This document shows, in pieces, positions 1 to 10,030 of a stretch of DNA of 64,000 nt. This DNA comes from Chrysemys picta bellii (Eukaryota; Chordata; Testudines; Emydidae), in NCBI RefSeq assembly GCF_011386835.1, contig NC_088795.1, positions 104,406,434 through 104,470,433 of the forward strand, given 5' to 3'. The translations under genes and the position numbers were made by a program. Positions within the stretch are counted from its first letter, which is position 1; each line of letters starts with the position of its first letter. Under the pieces are notes generated by a model. It did no database searches. It was not told where the DNA came from and worked only from the letters and a program-made list of their open reading frames with translations.

Positions 1-277
1 CGGAATGTCCGTTTGCCTCTTTGGTCTTCTGGTAGCCTTGTCTCAGCTCCTTGATTTTCACGTGGCACTGCGTTGCATCCCGGCTGTATCCTCTCTCTGC
101 CATGGCTTTAGAGATCTTCTCGTAGATCGTTGCATTCCGTCTTTTGGAGCGCAGCTCGGAAAGCACGGACTCATCGCCCCACACAGCGATCAGATCCAAG
201 ACTTCCCGATCAGTCCATGCTGGGGCCCTCTTTCTATTCTGAGATTGCACGGCCATCTCTGCTGGAGAGCTCTGCAT
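1..277 (-). CDS. Myb/SANT-like DNA-binding protein of a Harbinger element, partial (3' end outside window)
   Basis: Read on the minus strand from the ATG at 277-275, the frame stays open for 92 codons to the window edge. The product starts MQSSPAEMAVQSQ and continues into a trihelix/Myb-SANT-like domain with the spaced tryptophans of APAWTDREVLDLIAVWGDE and the basic segment ELRSKRRNATIYEKI, then a helix ending near KIKELRQGYQKTKEANG. In PIF/Harbinger transposons such a protein is the second ORF and helps the transposase bind DNA or enter the nucleus. A second in-frame ATG lies at 256-254; I chose 277 because it gives the longer open frame. No stop or frameshift is visible, unlike most coding remnants here. 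It could also be a domesticated MSANTD-type gene, but the Harbinger-like terminus upstream favours a transposon. Confidence 0.75.
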   Translation of the reverse strand, partial: MQSSPAEMAVQSQNRKRAPAWTDREVLDLIAVWGDESVLSELRSKRRNATIYEKISKAMAERGYSRDATQCHVKIKELRQGYQKTKEANGHS

Positions 278-667
278 CGTTGCCAGTGCTGCTGAGCTCG
301 CCACGATGTCCAAACAGGAAATGAGATTCAAACTGGCCAGACAGGAAAAGGAATTCAAATTTTCCCGGGGCTTTTCCTATGTGGCTGGTCAGAGCATTCG
401 AGCTCGGACTGCTGTCCAGAGCGTCAACAGAGTGGTGCACTGTGGGATAGCTCCCGGAGCTATTAGCGTCGATTTCCATCCACACCTAGCCTAATTCGAC
501 ATGGTCATGTCGAATTTAGCGCTACTCCCCTCATTGGGGAGGAGTACAGAAGTCGAATTTAAGAGACCTCTATGTCGAACTAAATAGCTTCGCAGTGTGG
601 ACGGGTGCAGGGTTAATTCGATGTAACGGCGCTAACTTCGACATAAACGCCTAGTGTAGACCAGGCC
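1..667 (-). mobile_element. Harbinger-type DNA transposon, one end plus Myb/SANT ORF
   Basis: The right boundary is placed at 667, where the minus strand begins GGCCTGGTCTACACTAGG. The 180 bases inside it are rich in the repeated word TTCGACAT/ATGTCGAA (for example 497-516, 568-576, 640-648), typical of terminal regions carrying transposase binding sites. Between this end and the Myb/SANT ORF lies a minus-strand leader (278-490). The other end and the transposase ORF are beyond the window. The Harbinger assignment is inferred from the Myb/SANT ORF and the terminal sequence; the 3-bp target duplication cannot be tested without the other end. Confidence 0.65.
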
Positions 668-1679
668 ATAGTTCAGAATCTAACCCTAGATCTCACTGTG
701 TAATCTATGTGAGGGTTTACTCATACAGTTCCCATTGTATATTGCACATAATATTAAATTTCATGCACTACCTTTATTCTACTGTATATTTACATAATCA
801 CACTATTTTGTGTATAAAATAATATTTGGGTGAATTAAATGGAACTGTTTGCTAAGCTTGGGAAGTTCTCTGTGTTGGGCTCAGCAAACTGCAGATGCAG
901 CATACTAGTTTCAAGTTTTGTTTTGGCCAGCAGAGAACATGGTAATGCAACATTTCATGAAATCTTGCTTCAGTTTCTAAATGGTTTTTAGAGTTTTTTA
1001 CAAAGGCCATCATATTTTCATGCTTAGCATTGTTTATATGAGAGAGGATGCAGGAAATAGATAATTTATTTAAAAATGTTTAATGTTAACTCAAGATATG
1101 GCACTTTGCTTTTGTGCTGAAATGTCAACTCTCTGATGTAAAGCAGCCTGGAGCAGTGTTCCTGCATTGATGTTACTTATTAGATAAGCAATAACGTAGA
1201 GGGCATGGGGCTCTGAAGAATAATCCCTGCTGTGTGCCTCAGGGCACTGCAGAATTATAAAATTCAACATGGCATATGTGATGGGAGTGGGTGACTCCTT
1301 TTTATTATGTGTGCTGTTGGATCAAAACTGAACAATAGAACCTTAGTGATAGAAGTTGGGGTACAAAACCTTCAATCCTAGGACAAAGAGAGAATTCTGT
1401 TGACACAGCAGGACCGTAGAGAATCTAATATGGACTTTTGTATGATGTTCCAGTTATGAAATCAGAGGCCAGACTCTCAGCTGGTGTAAACTGGTGTATT
1501 TGCATTAAAATATTAGCCTGTTTTTCAAATGGGCCTTGTAAATGTGGCTTTAGATGCATACTTTTAGTCAAGCAAGTTTTCAAAGTTTGGAGTAAATTAA
1601 TTCCACCTACACATAGTCCAGATGAACTGTGAGTGTGTGGGGGAAGGGTATTGGGAGGTGAAATCCTCTGGAGACCTCC
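668..1679. other. AT-rich sequence, nothing recognised
   Basis: No convincing ORF, repeat boundary or structural RNA was seen. Short ORFs here lack domain signals and splice context. Confidence 0.5.
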
Positions 1680-1766
1680 GTCATGTCCTCTCGTTCTGCC
1701 GGCAGGTACGGTTACAACTGCCGCCACCGGCATGTGACGGCGAGGCGCTCGAGGGAGCCAGAGCAC
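1680..1766 (+). pseudogene. Fragment of Tx1-like LINE ORF1
   Basis: About 85 bases closely match 7931-8010 of the LINE ORF1 in this window: both carry GTCATGTCCTCTCGTTC, then a shared stretch reading GGCAGGTAC, GGTTACAACTG or AGTTACAACTG, and GCTCGAGGG. Translated, both give HVLSF-RQV-LQL followed by DGE-LEG. The match starts and stops abruptly with no ORF1 sequence on either side, so this is a short dispersed scrap, not part of a full copy. It is GC-richer than its surroundings. It is most likely a truncated retrocopy or a piece moved by template switching. Confidence 0.7.
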
Positions 1767-2449
1767 TGAAGAGCAGCACAGCCCCACTTATTGTGGTTGC
1801 TACTGCATTACCTGGGCTGGAATAGAGGTTGTAATCTCTCTCTGACCCTCATATAGGGGCTGAAGGCCAATGGAGATAATCAAGATATCCTTGCCTGTCC
1901 CTTGGTCCCTTTCCAGCCCATATCCGTCATGGCATATAGAGGTTGTAGGGGCCTCCTTGTTCAGGTACTTAACTTGTAGCTTCCCTCACCCTCCAGTGCA
2001 GCTCTACAACAGAATGGTCTTGGTCCTTAACTTCAAAGCACTCCATGGCCTTACAGATCATGTATCAAGACCCGTCGTTGGTAAGTAAACTCCTCTGACA
2101 CAATGGAACTCTCAACAACTAGAGTAAAGCTCATCTGTACAGGAGACAGAACTTCCTCTGGCATTGGTCCAAGACTGGGGAATGCATTTCCTCAGCTACT
2201 AAAGACCATCATAAACCTCACCACTTTCCACTCAAACCACAAGGAGTATTTATTTGACCTTGTTTTCTCTAATATAAACACATATCAACAGGTGGTGTGT
2301 GTGTATTAAATAAACTATCAAAGCAAAACAGTCTACTCACTGCATATGCTTTTCTGTCGTGGAAAGGATGAGAGAACAAATAGCACGTGAATGATGTTAA
2401 GTCACATTGCTTAATGCACTACTGGAAGTCACTCAAACACTACATTGAT
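1767..2449. other. No recognised feature
   Basis: Short ORFs only, without domain signal. No element boundaries identified. Confidence 0.4.
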
Positions 2450-2620
2450 GAGCAGGGTCTGTAAGTATTATCTCCAGCTTACAGACAGGGAAAGTGAGAT
2501 ACAAATATGTCAAGTGACTTGTCCAGGAACATACTCTAACTTGCTGATAAAGCCAGGAATAGAACCCCAAAATTTTGATTGCCAATACTCTGCTTCAATC
2601 ACTTTCCCTCTTTAATGAAA
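2450..2620 (-). repeat. MIR-like ancient SINE fragment
   Basis: The plus strand reads as a decayed reverse complement of the MIR core: TTACAGACAGGGAAAGTGAG followed by GTGACTTGTCCAGGAACA and AGCCAGGAATAGAACCCC, which correspond to the conserved core and the box-B side of the tRNA-like head. High divergence fits an ancient amniote insertion. Confidence 0.6.
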
Positions 2621-3733
2621 AATGCAAACAGATTGTAAGTTCTGTGCTCTCATAATGTCTGACAAATGTAATATTGCAGTTTTAATCTAGCAGTAGAGTT
2701 AGGTAAAAGAGAGCATTAGTTATTCTATACTGGTGGCTAAATGTTGAAGGGTTTTTCATATGTAGACTTTACTCCCTTTACAGTCAATGAGACTACTCAT
2801 GTGAGGAAAACCTGCAGTATCAAGCCCCAGGTTGTTTATTGTAAAGAAATCCATTATCACAACAATATGCATACCGAGCTTGAATCTACATTGCCTCGCA
2901 CATGGTGTGGTTAATGCCAGCTAAGCAAAATGAGCAAAAAATGAATGTAAAGCATGAGGTGGAGGCCCTAATTCATCCTTAGTGGCTAATGAAATAAGTT
3001 GGGTTTCAGATGGTTATTCACCCAATGAACCACTCCAACCACTAACTAATACACGACCCTGAACTGAAGTGAATCCTAGTTCAATACCAAAAACTAGCAA
3101 ACACTGACATAGGTCTACCAGAGAGATCTGGAATGATGAACTTTTTATTTCCCTCATCTGATGATTTGGCCCATAACATCCAAATATGTTTAGCATATAC
3201 AGGAAACTGCAAAGGATATGGTGGATATAATTTAACCTCTTTTTACTATTGGTTAGCAAAGGTATTTTTAAAAAATAATAATTATGGAGACTTGATTCAA
3301 GGGTTTTCATAAAAGAAAAAACTATTATCAAATTCTTCAAGATACAAATTTCAGATTTAGTTTTTGCTGAACAAAATCAATAGCTTTTCTTTTTTTGTAC
3401 ATTACTCTGTCATTATTAATGGCTTCTTGAGCACATATTATGTGGAACTACACTTGCAAGCAAATACAAAAAAAGTGGAGTGAAGATTCCAAATGTTTTG
3501 ATTATTTTTGTGTGTGTGTATAAATAAAACTTTCTGGTGATGAATTCTGCTTGGCTTGTTAAATGAATGAACATTAAGGACTTGTAAGAAAGAATGCATA
3601 TGTAATCAAAGAAAGCAGACATTTCTGAAACTGGACTGCTGTCCCTTTACACTTAAGAAGATTACAAAAATTAGACATCCATTCCTTGAAACCAGAGTTA
3701 ATGAATTACCTAATCCCTCTTTCAATAGCTACT
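2621..3733. other. AT-rich sequence, nothing recognised
   Basis: No coding, RNA or repeat signature could be supported. The ORF on the minus strand at 3014-3340 has no recognisable domain. Confidence 0.45.
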
Positions 3734-3738
3734 GTGAG

Positions 3739-4622
3739 TGTGACGTTATTGATATAAACTGGGACCATATAGATCATTGTTGCAACCAAGGTCCTGTAGT
3801 GGCACCCAAATCGTGTATAAAGGGGGTCAAATGGGGTGTCTAAGACAAGGTTATGGTTTACTGGTTATGATTATGCTGTCTTTATGTGTGTATCAGTTTT
3901 GATAGTTGAAGTTATGAATATTGGCTCTATACTGTCTGTATGGCAAACTTATGCTATGCTTCTGGGTGACATCCCAGACAAGCTGGGATTAGCTCTGCCT
4001 AGCCTGCTTGATGGCCTATTAAGGACCATCAGCTATACAATGGACCCATTAAGAGAAGGCAAATATGCTTTCAGACTCAGCAAAGTATGCAGGGACTGGC
4101 CCATGTGACTGCTGGCTCCATTTTACTGTAATTTTCCACAGTAAGAACAAGAGGTGTTCTTACACCTGGAAAAGACTATATAAGACTGATGCCTCATCTC
4201 CATTGGGTCTTCAAGCCTGCTTCATACCTCTGGAGGAACTTTGCTACAAGCTGAAGCTTTGAACAAAGGACTGAGGACCCATCCCAGTGGGGGATGTATT
4301 CCAGAGACTTGATTTGAACCTGCAGTTTATTGTATCACTTCTGCAAGCCTGAACCAAGAACTTTGCCATTACTGTATCATAACCATTTGTCCCTATAACG
4401 AGTTGCACTGGTGGTAATACTGGGAAACTGCAGTGTCTAAGGAGATTGCTTGTGAGACTTGCGGTTAGCCAGTGGGGTGAGACCGAAGTCCTCTTAGTCT
4501 GGCTGGTTTGGTTTGCCTTAGACGTGGAAAAAGCCCCAGCCTTGGGCTGTAACTGCTCTGTTTGAGCAATTTGTCCTGAGTTGGCACTCTCAGTTCGGTT
4601 CCTCCAGAACCGAATTGTCACA
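3739..4622 (+). mobile_element. Solo LTR of an endogenous retrovirus-like element
   Basis: The element begins TGTGACGTTATTG and ends GAATTGTCACA, giving the short terminal inverted repeat TGTGAC/GTCACA, and is flanked by perfect 5-bp direct repeats GTGAG (3734-3738 and 4623-4627). This is the signature of an integrase-inserted LTR. At 884 bp with no internal coding region it is a solo LTR left by recombination. A TATA box lies at 4177-4183. No AATAAA signal was seen. Its first 100 bases resemble the reverse complement of the LTR end at 34433-34533, so the two are relatives. Confidence 0.85.
4141..4183 (+). promoter_or_regulatory. LTR core promoter: 9-bp inverted repeat and TATA box
   Basis: A perfect 9-bp inverted repeat GTAAGAACA (4141-4149) / TGTTCTTAC (4155-4163) with a 5-base spacer sits just upstream of TATATAA (4177-4183). 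This is the likely U3 promoter of the LTR. Whether it still works is unknown. Confidence 0.55.
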
Positions 4623-4627
4623 GTGAG

Positions 4628-4927
4628 CTCCTCCAGTTTGTTCCCAAGTATCTAAACACATGCTGAGATTCAAAGCCAATGTCAGGAAAGTGAGTGTTGG
4701 AACTGTTGTTGTTAATACAAAGTTTCAGGCTTTCCCCTTAAAACAGAGAAAGAAAAAGACAAATGCCATTAGAGTTAATTGAAAAGGGGAAGAATAACAA
4801 AGAGTTTTAGCGTTAATTCCCAAATTCCTTTACTTATAGCAAACTCTTCTCAAATGTTGAACTGGGCTGATTTCTTATTATTTGCCAGTTTCTAGAAATA
4901 TAACAATATGGTGTCTCAGATTACAAG
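4628..4927. other. Unassigned sequence between LTR and LINE
   Basis: About 300 bases of AT-rich DNA with no recognised feature. The 5' truncation point of the LINE fragment lies around 4916-4928. Confidence 0.4.
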
Positions 4928-5548
4928 GTGGCCATAGGGTGCAGACCAGGTCCGTGGCGGCCACCGTGGGGGCAGATCTCCTCGCAGAGCCCCTGCTACA
5001 CAACCCCCAGCTTTGTGCGCCTTTATTCTGCTCTGATCCTGAAGCCCACCGGGGACATCAGTTGGCGGCTCCTTCACGGAGCCGTGAGCACGGGCGTGTA
5101 CTTGGCGCGGTTTACCCCTATCCCAGACACCTGCCCCTTTTGAGGCGTGAGGGAGACCCTGGCGCATGTTTACCTGGAGTGCACCAGGCTGCCGCCCCTA
5201 TTCCAGCTCCTCACGGATATTTTGTTAAGATTTTGGTTGCACTTTTCTCCTCACCTTTTTATTTATGCACTCCCTATCCATCGCCCCACAAAGTCGCGGG
5301 ACCTCCTGGTCAACCTCCTTCTGGCCCTAGCGAAACTGGCCATCTATAAAACCAGAGGAAGGAGGTTGGTGGATGGAGTTTTTTGTGACTGTGGGGCATA
5401 TTTCAGGTCCTCCATTCTTTCACATATCCGGGCAGAGTTCCTCTGGGCGGCGTCCACTGGCTCCCTTGACGCCTTCGAGGAGCAGTGGGCGCTGTCCGGG
5501 GTTCTCTGCTCGGTATCCCCGTCTGTTTCGCTTCGTTTGACCCTTTGA
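4928..5548 (+). pseudogene. Tx1/L1-like LINE ORF2, C-terminal end (5' truncated)
   Basis: One frame runs from 4928 to 5548, interrupted by a TGA at 5141-5143. It encodes the region after the reverse transcriptase: LKPTGDISWRLLHGAVSTGV, a zinc-binding motif (CPF, stop, seven residues, H, VYLE, C ending at 5182), then FLWAASTGSLDAFEEQWALSG and a terminal SVSLRLTL. A CCHC motif followed by an RxxKTxxRR-type segment at the C terminus is typical of the Tx1 branch of L1-like LINEs, some of which insert at fixed targets. The TGA stands exactly where the second zinc-binding cysteine is expected, one base change from TGT or TGC. The copy begins near 4916, so endonuclease and polymerase domains are missing, as in a usual 5' truncated insertion. 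Confidence 0.75.
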
Positions 5549-5690
5549 CCTCACTCCAGTCCCTGTTCTTTTATTAGTTGTCCCCCGTAATTTTTTGGTC
5601 TCCAGGTCCTGTGGACCCCCCTTAGGCTGGGGGGGATCCTTTAGCAGGGGGCGGGCTTCGCCCGCCCACTTCCTGGATCCCAATAGGTCT
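5549..5690 (+). mobile_element. 3'UTR of the Tx1-like LINE with terminal hairpin
   Basis: Downstream of the ORF2 stop the sequence stays GC-rich and contains a perfect hairpin with an 8-bp stem (GGGCGGGC at 5649-5656, GCCCGCCC at 5660-5667) and a 3-base loop. Stem-loops near the 3' end of LINE RNA can be recognised by their own reverse transcriptase; that role here is inferred. No poly(A) tail is seen. Confidence 0.5.
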
Positions 5691-5699
5691 GGTCATTCA

Positions 5700-6977
5700 G
5701 GGAACAGAAAACCTGCTTATTCTGAGGCTAATAGATCTCTCCCATAGATCACTGTAGCCTTCTAGCCTGGAGAGAGGTAGGTAGGGGGCTGCTCCTCCTG
5801 CTACTATGCCCTGGGCTCTCCCTACAACTGCTGCTGCTCCAGCTACTTCCCTGGCTGTACCAGACCCCTCCTCCCCCTCTCTGCTACCTGCTTGATTGCT
5901 GGCTACTAGACCCCCCCACACCCTTGATTGCTGTTGCTCCAGCTACAGCCCCTGGGAGGGGGCGGGGGCTGCTGGCCCATTCCCCAGAAGAGGGGAGAGA
6001 GGGACCCCAGCCATTGCTCCTGCTGCTGTGGATACCACCACCACTTCCAGCTGAGAGGGGTCCTTCCTGCTGGCCACTAGACTGCCACCTGGAGCTGCTG
6101 TGTTTGCTGCTGGGGAGCTGCTGGAGCCCCGAGGAGGAGGAGAATAGGACCATCTGCCAGTGGGGGAGTGCATAGGAATTCTACAGACCACCGTGGAGGG
6201 GGCCCTCACGAACTGAATAACTTTTGAACTGTGCTCTTGTGATGGAGGTCTAGACTGTGTTTTTGGGGACACAGGGGGTGTGGTGTGGATCCTGCCCCCT
6301 GGTCCATTTGTGTCCCCTCCCCGCCCCGCCCCACCATCATAGTTGCCCCTCCACCACCAGCACCGGCTACTCACCATCTGCCTTGAGCTCCTGCCTCTGG
6401 TACTCAGCTGCTCACCTAGGCTTGCCATGCCCTGTTGCCACCATTGAGCATGAAGCAGCAGCCAACCTAAACTGACTTTCTTTTTTGTTACAAGAGCACA
6501 TGGGTGCACATACCCCACCCCTTTTTGGACTGACCCCCCTCCCCCCTGCAGCAAGCCCCCAGCTTTGCCCCTGCTACCTACCCATTTGCACCTTGCAGCC
6601 TTTTGCCCCTCTCCCTTGCCCCAGCCCCTTGCTAGCTCCAGTTTGTTTGCCTATCCCGCCCTTTCCCTCTGCAGCCTTTGTCTGTTTGACCCGCCCCAGC
6701 CTCTGAAGCTAGATCTGTGGTTCCTCTGCCCCACTCCCCGCCTGGTCGTTCTCCTCCCCCGCAGTCCCCTTGCCCTGATTAGCCCCTCCCCTCATGCGCC
6801 CATGTCCCCTCCCATGCGCTTGTGCCCCTCCCAATTTAGTTTGAACCTGTCTCACTGCACCCCCCCAATGCTGTTATAGCCCCCCTTCTTTAGTGCAACT
6901 AGAGGAGCCGGAAACCCTCCCCGAGTCGGTGATTGACCCCTAGCCCTTGATAGACCCCCATCCAGACCACCCTCTTT
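5700..6977 (+). mobile_element. Probable 5'UTR of the second Tx1-like LINE copy
   Basis: A pyrimidine-rich, GC-rich stretch leads without a break into the ORF1 start. It has the same composition as ORF1 and differs from the flanking AT-rich DNA. Several overlapping ORFs on both strands are low-complexity readings of CCCCTG/CTGCTG sequence and show no domains. Where host DNA ends and LINE begins (about 5700) is not fixed by a target duplication. Confidence 0.45.
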
Positions 6978-9875
6978 TTGGCACCCTCCTCCCCTGCCAG
7001 CAGCCTAGCGGGGAGGAGTGGTCGACCTGCTTCCCCTCTCCCTGCCCCCTCCAGTGTTTGTCCTCCCCCCGTCCTCATTATGGCAGGGGACGAGGTGAGT
7101 GGGATCCCTCGGGCAGATCCTGCTGCCCCTCCTCCACCTGCCCCACCATCGAACCCCCTAGCCTCTACCTCAACCGCCGCTGCCGTGCCACCTGCTAACG
7201 CCCCTGCTGGAGCACCGGCAGCAGCGGGTAACGAGGTGACCTCCACTGCTGCCACGTCCCTCGCCCCCTCTGACTCAGGAGGAGCCCCCCAAGCCGGCAG
7301 GAAGGGCCAGGGCACAAAGAAAGGTAGAGGCCCTGCCAAAAAGGCCAGGTCCTCCATGCCGGAGGCTGCCCCCACTGCCGCAGCCCTGCCACCGGCCGTG
7401 GCGTCCCTCCCTGCCATTCCCTCCACCAGCTCTGTAGGTGTCCCTCCCCCGGCCACCAGGGCATATGCCCAGGTGGAGGCAGTCCCCCCGCCTGCCGCTG
7501 CATCATCGTCTCAACCAACCTCCGCCTCTGCTACCATCTATAGTGGCCAGGGCCCCTTCCCCACCTTGACCAGGAAGCACAGTGTCCGTTGCCTCCTGGT
7601 GCCCGCCTCGCCCCACGTGGAGTCCTACGTGCTGGCGTTGGCAAGGATGGTGGGGCCCACGGCCATTGTGGCAGCCTCCAAGATGTATGGAAAGGTCGTC
7701 TTCTTCCTAGCATCGGAGGCTGCCGCCCAGGAGGCGATGGAGATGGGCCTGGCAGTGGGGGGCGTGTTTGTCCTCCTGGAGCCGCTAGAAGACCTGGGCG
7801 CCTGACTGGTCCTGACTTCCGTCCCTCCCTTCCTTCCTAATGCTGCCCTGTTACCTGCCCTCTCTACCCTGGGGAGGCCAATCTCCGTGGTCAGCCCTCT
7901 CCCATTGGGCTGCAAAGACCCCGCCCTCAGTCATGTCCTCTCGTTCCGCTGGCAGGTACAGTTACAACTGCTGCCGGCGGCACGTGATGGTGAGGTGCTC
8001 GAGGGGTCCTTCTTGGTCCCCTACCGGGGGCCCGCTACCGGGTGCATTATTCGACGGGGGAGGCCCGGTGCTACCTCTGCTGGGTGATGGGACACGTCCG
8101 GAGGGATTGCCCCTTGGCCCGGCATGGAGGGGCATCCGGGACCCCCGAGCCCCGGCAGGGCGCCGGCCCCGTCATCACCGGTGCCCTTGGCTGTCCGGTG
8201 CCCGAAGCCGCCCCTCCTCCTTTCTTTCCCACCAACGCTCCCGCTCGGGCCCAAGGGGTATCTTCCCCCAGTGTGCCCAGACGAGCGGGAGGGCCCCGCC
8301 TCTGCCACCTGTGATCTGTTGGGGCCTGTGGAGGAGGGTGAGGTAGGGATACCGCCGGGCATAGAAAAGGGCATGCCCCAGGAAGAATCCTCCCTCCTAC
8401 ATGCTGCCCCACCGTTGCCTCCCCGAGTCCCTGAGCCTTCGCCCTTGCTCCCTGACCCAACCCCTGTTAGCCAGCCCCCAGATGATGCCATGGAGGGCTA
8501 GTCCTTAGTACAGGGGAAGCGGGGCAAGTGGAAGACTCGAGCTCCGCTCCTCCCATCTGATGCGGTAGCCCCCCAGAAGACCAGGAAGGGGGCACCGATG
8601 CCGAGCCTTCCGCTTTGCCCCCTGCCAATTCCCATTTACTGGTGCCGGTTGGGGACGCCGTGGCAGCACCGGAAGGTAATATCGCCCCTCCTCCGGAGTC
8701 CCTTCCTATGGAAGCCCCTGATGGGGCCCCTCTCGCCCCCTTACAATCTGAAGCCCCTACAAGCACCAAGGCGAGCGTCGCTTCGGGTGCTGGCAGGGAG
8801 AGCCCTGGGGTGGTGGAAGGTGATCTCCCCTCCATTTATGAGGAGATCGAGGCCCTGGGTCTCACCCTGGTTACCCAGGGGGAGGACGACCCTCTGCAGC
8901 GGGCCTCGATCTGAGCGACTTTGCCTCGGCCCCCCTTTCCCTGTGTTCCGTCCCCTTATCCACTGCCTCTGCTCCCGCCTCCGAGGAGCCCCTGGACTCT
9001 TCCACCAACCTGGCGGCAGATGGCACCCTGCTAGCAGCCACCGAGCCTCTTGAGGTGACGGCCAGTGTCACGCAGCCGGGACCCGAGTCACCAGGGGACT
9101 CCCTCGTGGCTGAGGGGCAGCCGACCTCCTTTCTGGGTGGGGGCCCCGTAGTTGATTCTCCACCTACGGATGCTGTGGCCTTACCATCTGCCTTGGAGCA
9201 CAAGCCCGGCATCGCTGAGGGCCCACCTCCCTCCCCGCAAATCCCTGAGCCCATTTGTGGGGTGTCACCCCCCCGACCCAGTGGCCTGGCTGCTGGGACC
9301 CCCGATCCCACTATCGCCCCTTCCCCTGTCCCTATTCCTGATTCCGTCCCTGCCCCTGACACAGACTCCGTCCCGGTCCCCTCCACTTCCCGTGATGCTT
9401 TTGCTGCCACTGGGGCTGTCTCCTTCCATAGCCCAGAGGACGACCCCCAAGGAGCGGCTTTTGTTTTTCCCTGTCCCAACCCATCAGAGGCTGCTATTTT
9501 CCCTCCGCTGCCCCTCATTGAGCCAGGATCTGAGGCGGGCCACGTGGCGTCGGCCCATCGGATGCCACGTCGAGGGTCTGCCCCCTGCTTGTCCGTCTCG
9601 GTGGGCCATGGGGTTGTGACAGGGGCCCCACTGGGGAAAGCCATAGATCAGTAACCCCACCCCACCCCGTACGCTGAGAGAGGAGCTATGGGAGCTCCTT
9701 GAGGACGTCCGTGGCTCCCGCAACAAGGTACAACTTGCACTCCAGCGATGGGGGGATTTTCATCAGTTCCTCTGGGCCGCGAGGGCCCTCATGGGGGAGG
9801 GTAAGAGGACCGAGAGGTAGGCCGCTGCGGCCTATCTATGGGTCCGCCACTTCCGTGATTCCTTAATCGACCACG
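6978..9875 (+). pseudogene. Tx1-like LINE ORF1 (gag-like, CCHC knuckle), degenerate
   Basis: ORF1 opens at ATG 6978 or, in the same frame, ATG 7080. The N-terminal part is Ala/Pro-rich with a basic patch (GRKGQGTKKGRGPAKKARSS), then a globular segment VRCLLVPASPHVESYVLAL to VGGVFVLLEPLEDLGA that looks like an RNA-recognition fold. The frame stops at TGA 7803-7805 (one change from CGA) and continues in the same frame to about 8030. It then shifts into the frame encoding the CCHC zinc knuckle CYLCWVMGHVRRDC (8069-8110), and later parts are scattered over three frames to about 9875 (for example 8124-8501, 8615-8914, 9055-9654, then ELLEDVRGSRNKVQLALQRW). ORF1 proteins of this group bind the LINE RNA. 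ORF2 is absent downstream: the copy is cut off near 9880 where a hAT end begins. There are many breaks, so it is dead. Confidence 0.75.
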
Positions 9876-9888
9876 GGGTAGGTCATGG

Positions 9889-10022
9889 ATTGTGGGGGAG
9901 GGAGGAGGCGCCTGCAGCAGACATTGCTGGCAGCTTGTCTGCATGCGTCTCTCCTCCGCGGGTCGCAGTGGGGAGGTTCTCGGGCCGCAGATGGCCAGCG
10001 GGCTGGGACTTTGAGACCCCTG
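9889..10022 (+). mobile_element. Right end of a hAT-type MITE
   Basis: The fragment ends GGGACTTTGAGACCCCTG at 10022, so read inward from that end it starts CAGGGGTCTCAAAG, the usual form of hAT termini. The next 8 bases, CTCTAAGT (10023-10030), are the expected target duplication, but the left end is not visible nearby, so it cannot be paired. The GC-rich interior abuts the LINE ORF1. Confidence 0.5.
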
Positions 10023-10030
10023 CTCTAAGT

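Noticed and set aside
5943..6879. 203-codon minus-strand and other ORFs in the GC-rich leader
   Set aside because: Low-complexity Gly/Ser/Pro readings within probable LINE 5'UTR, with no domain.
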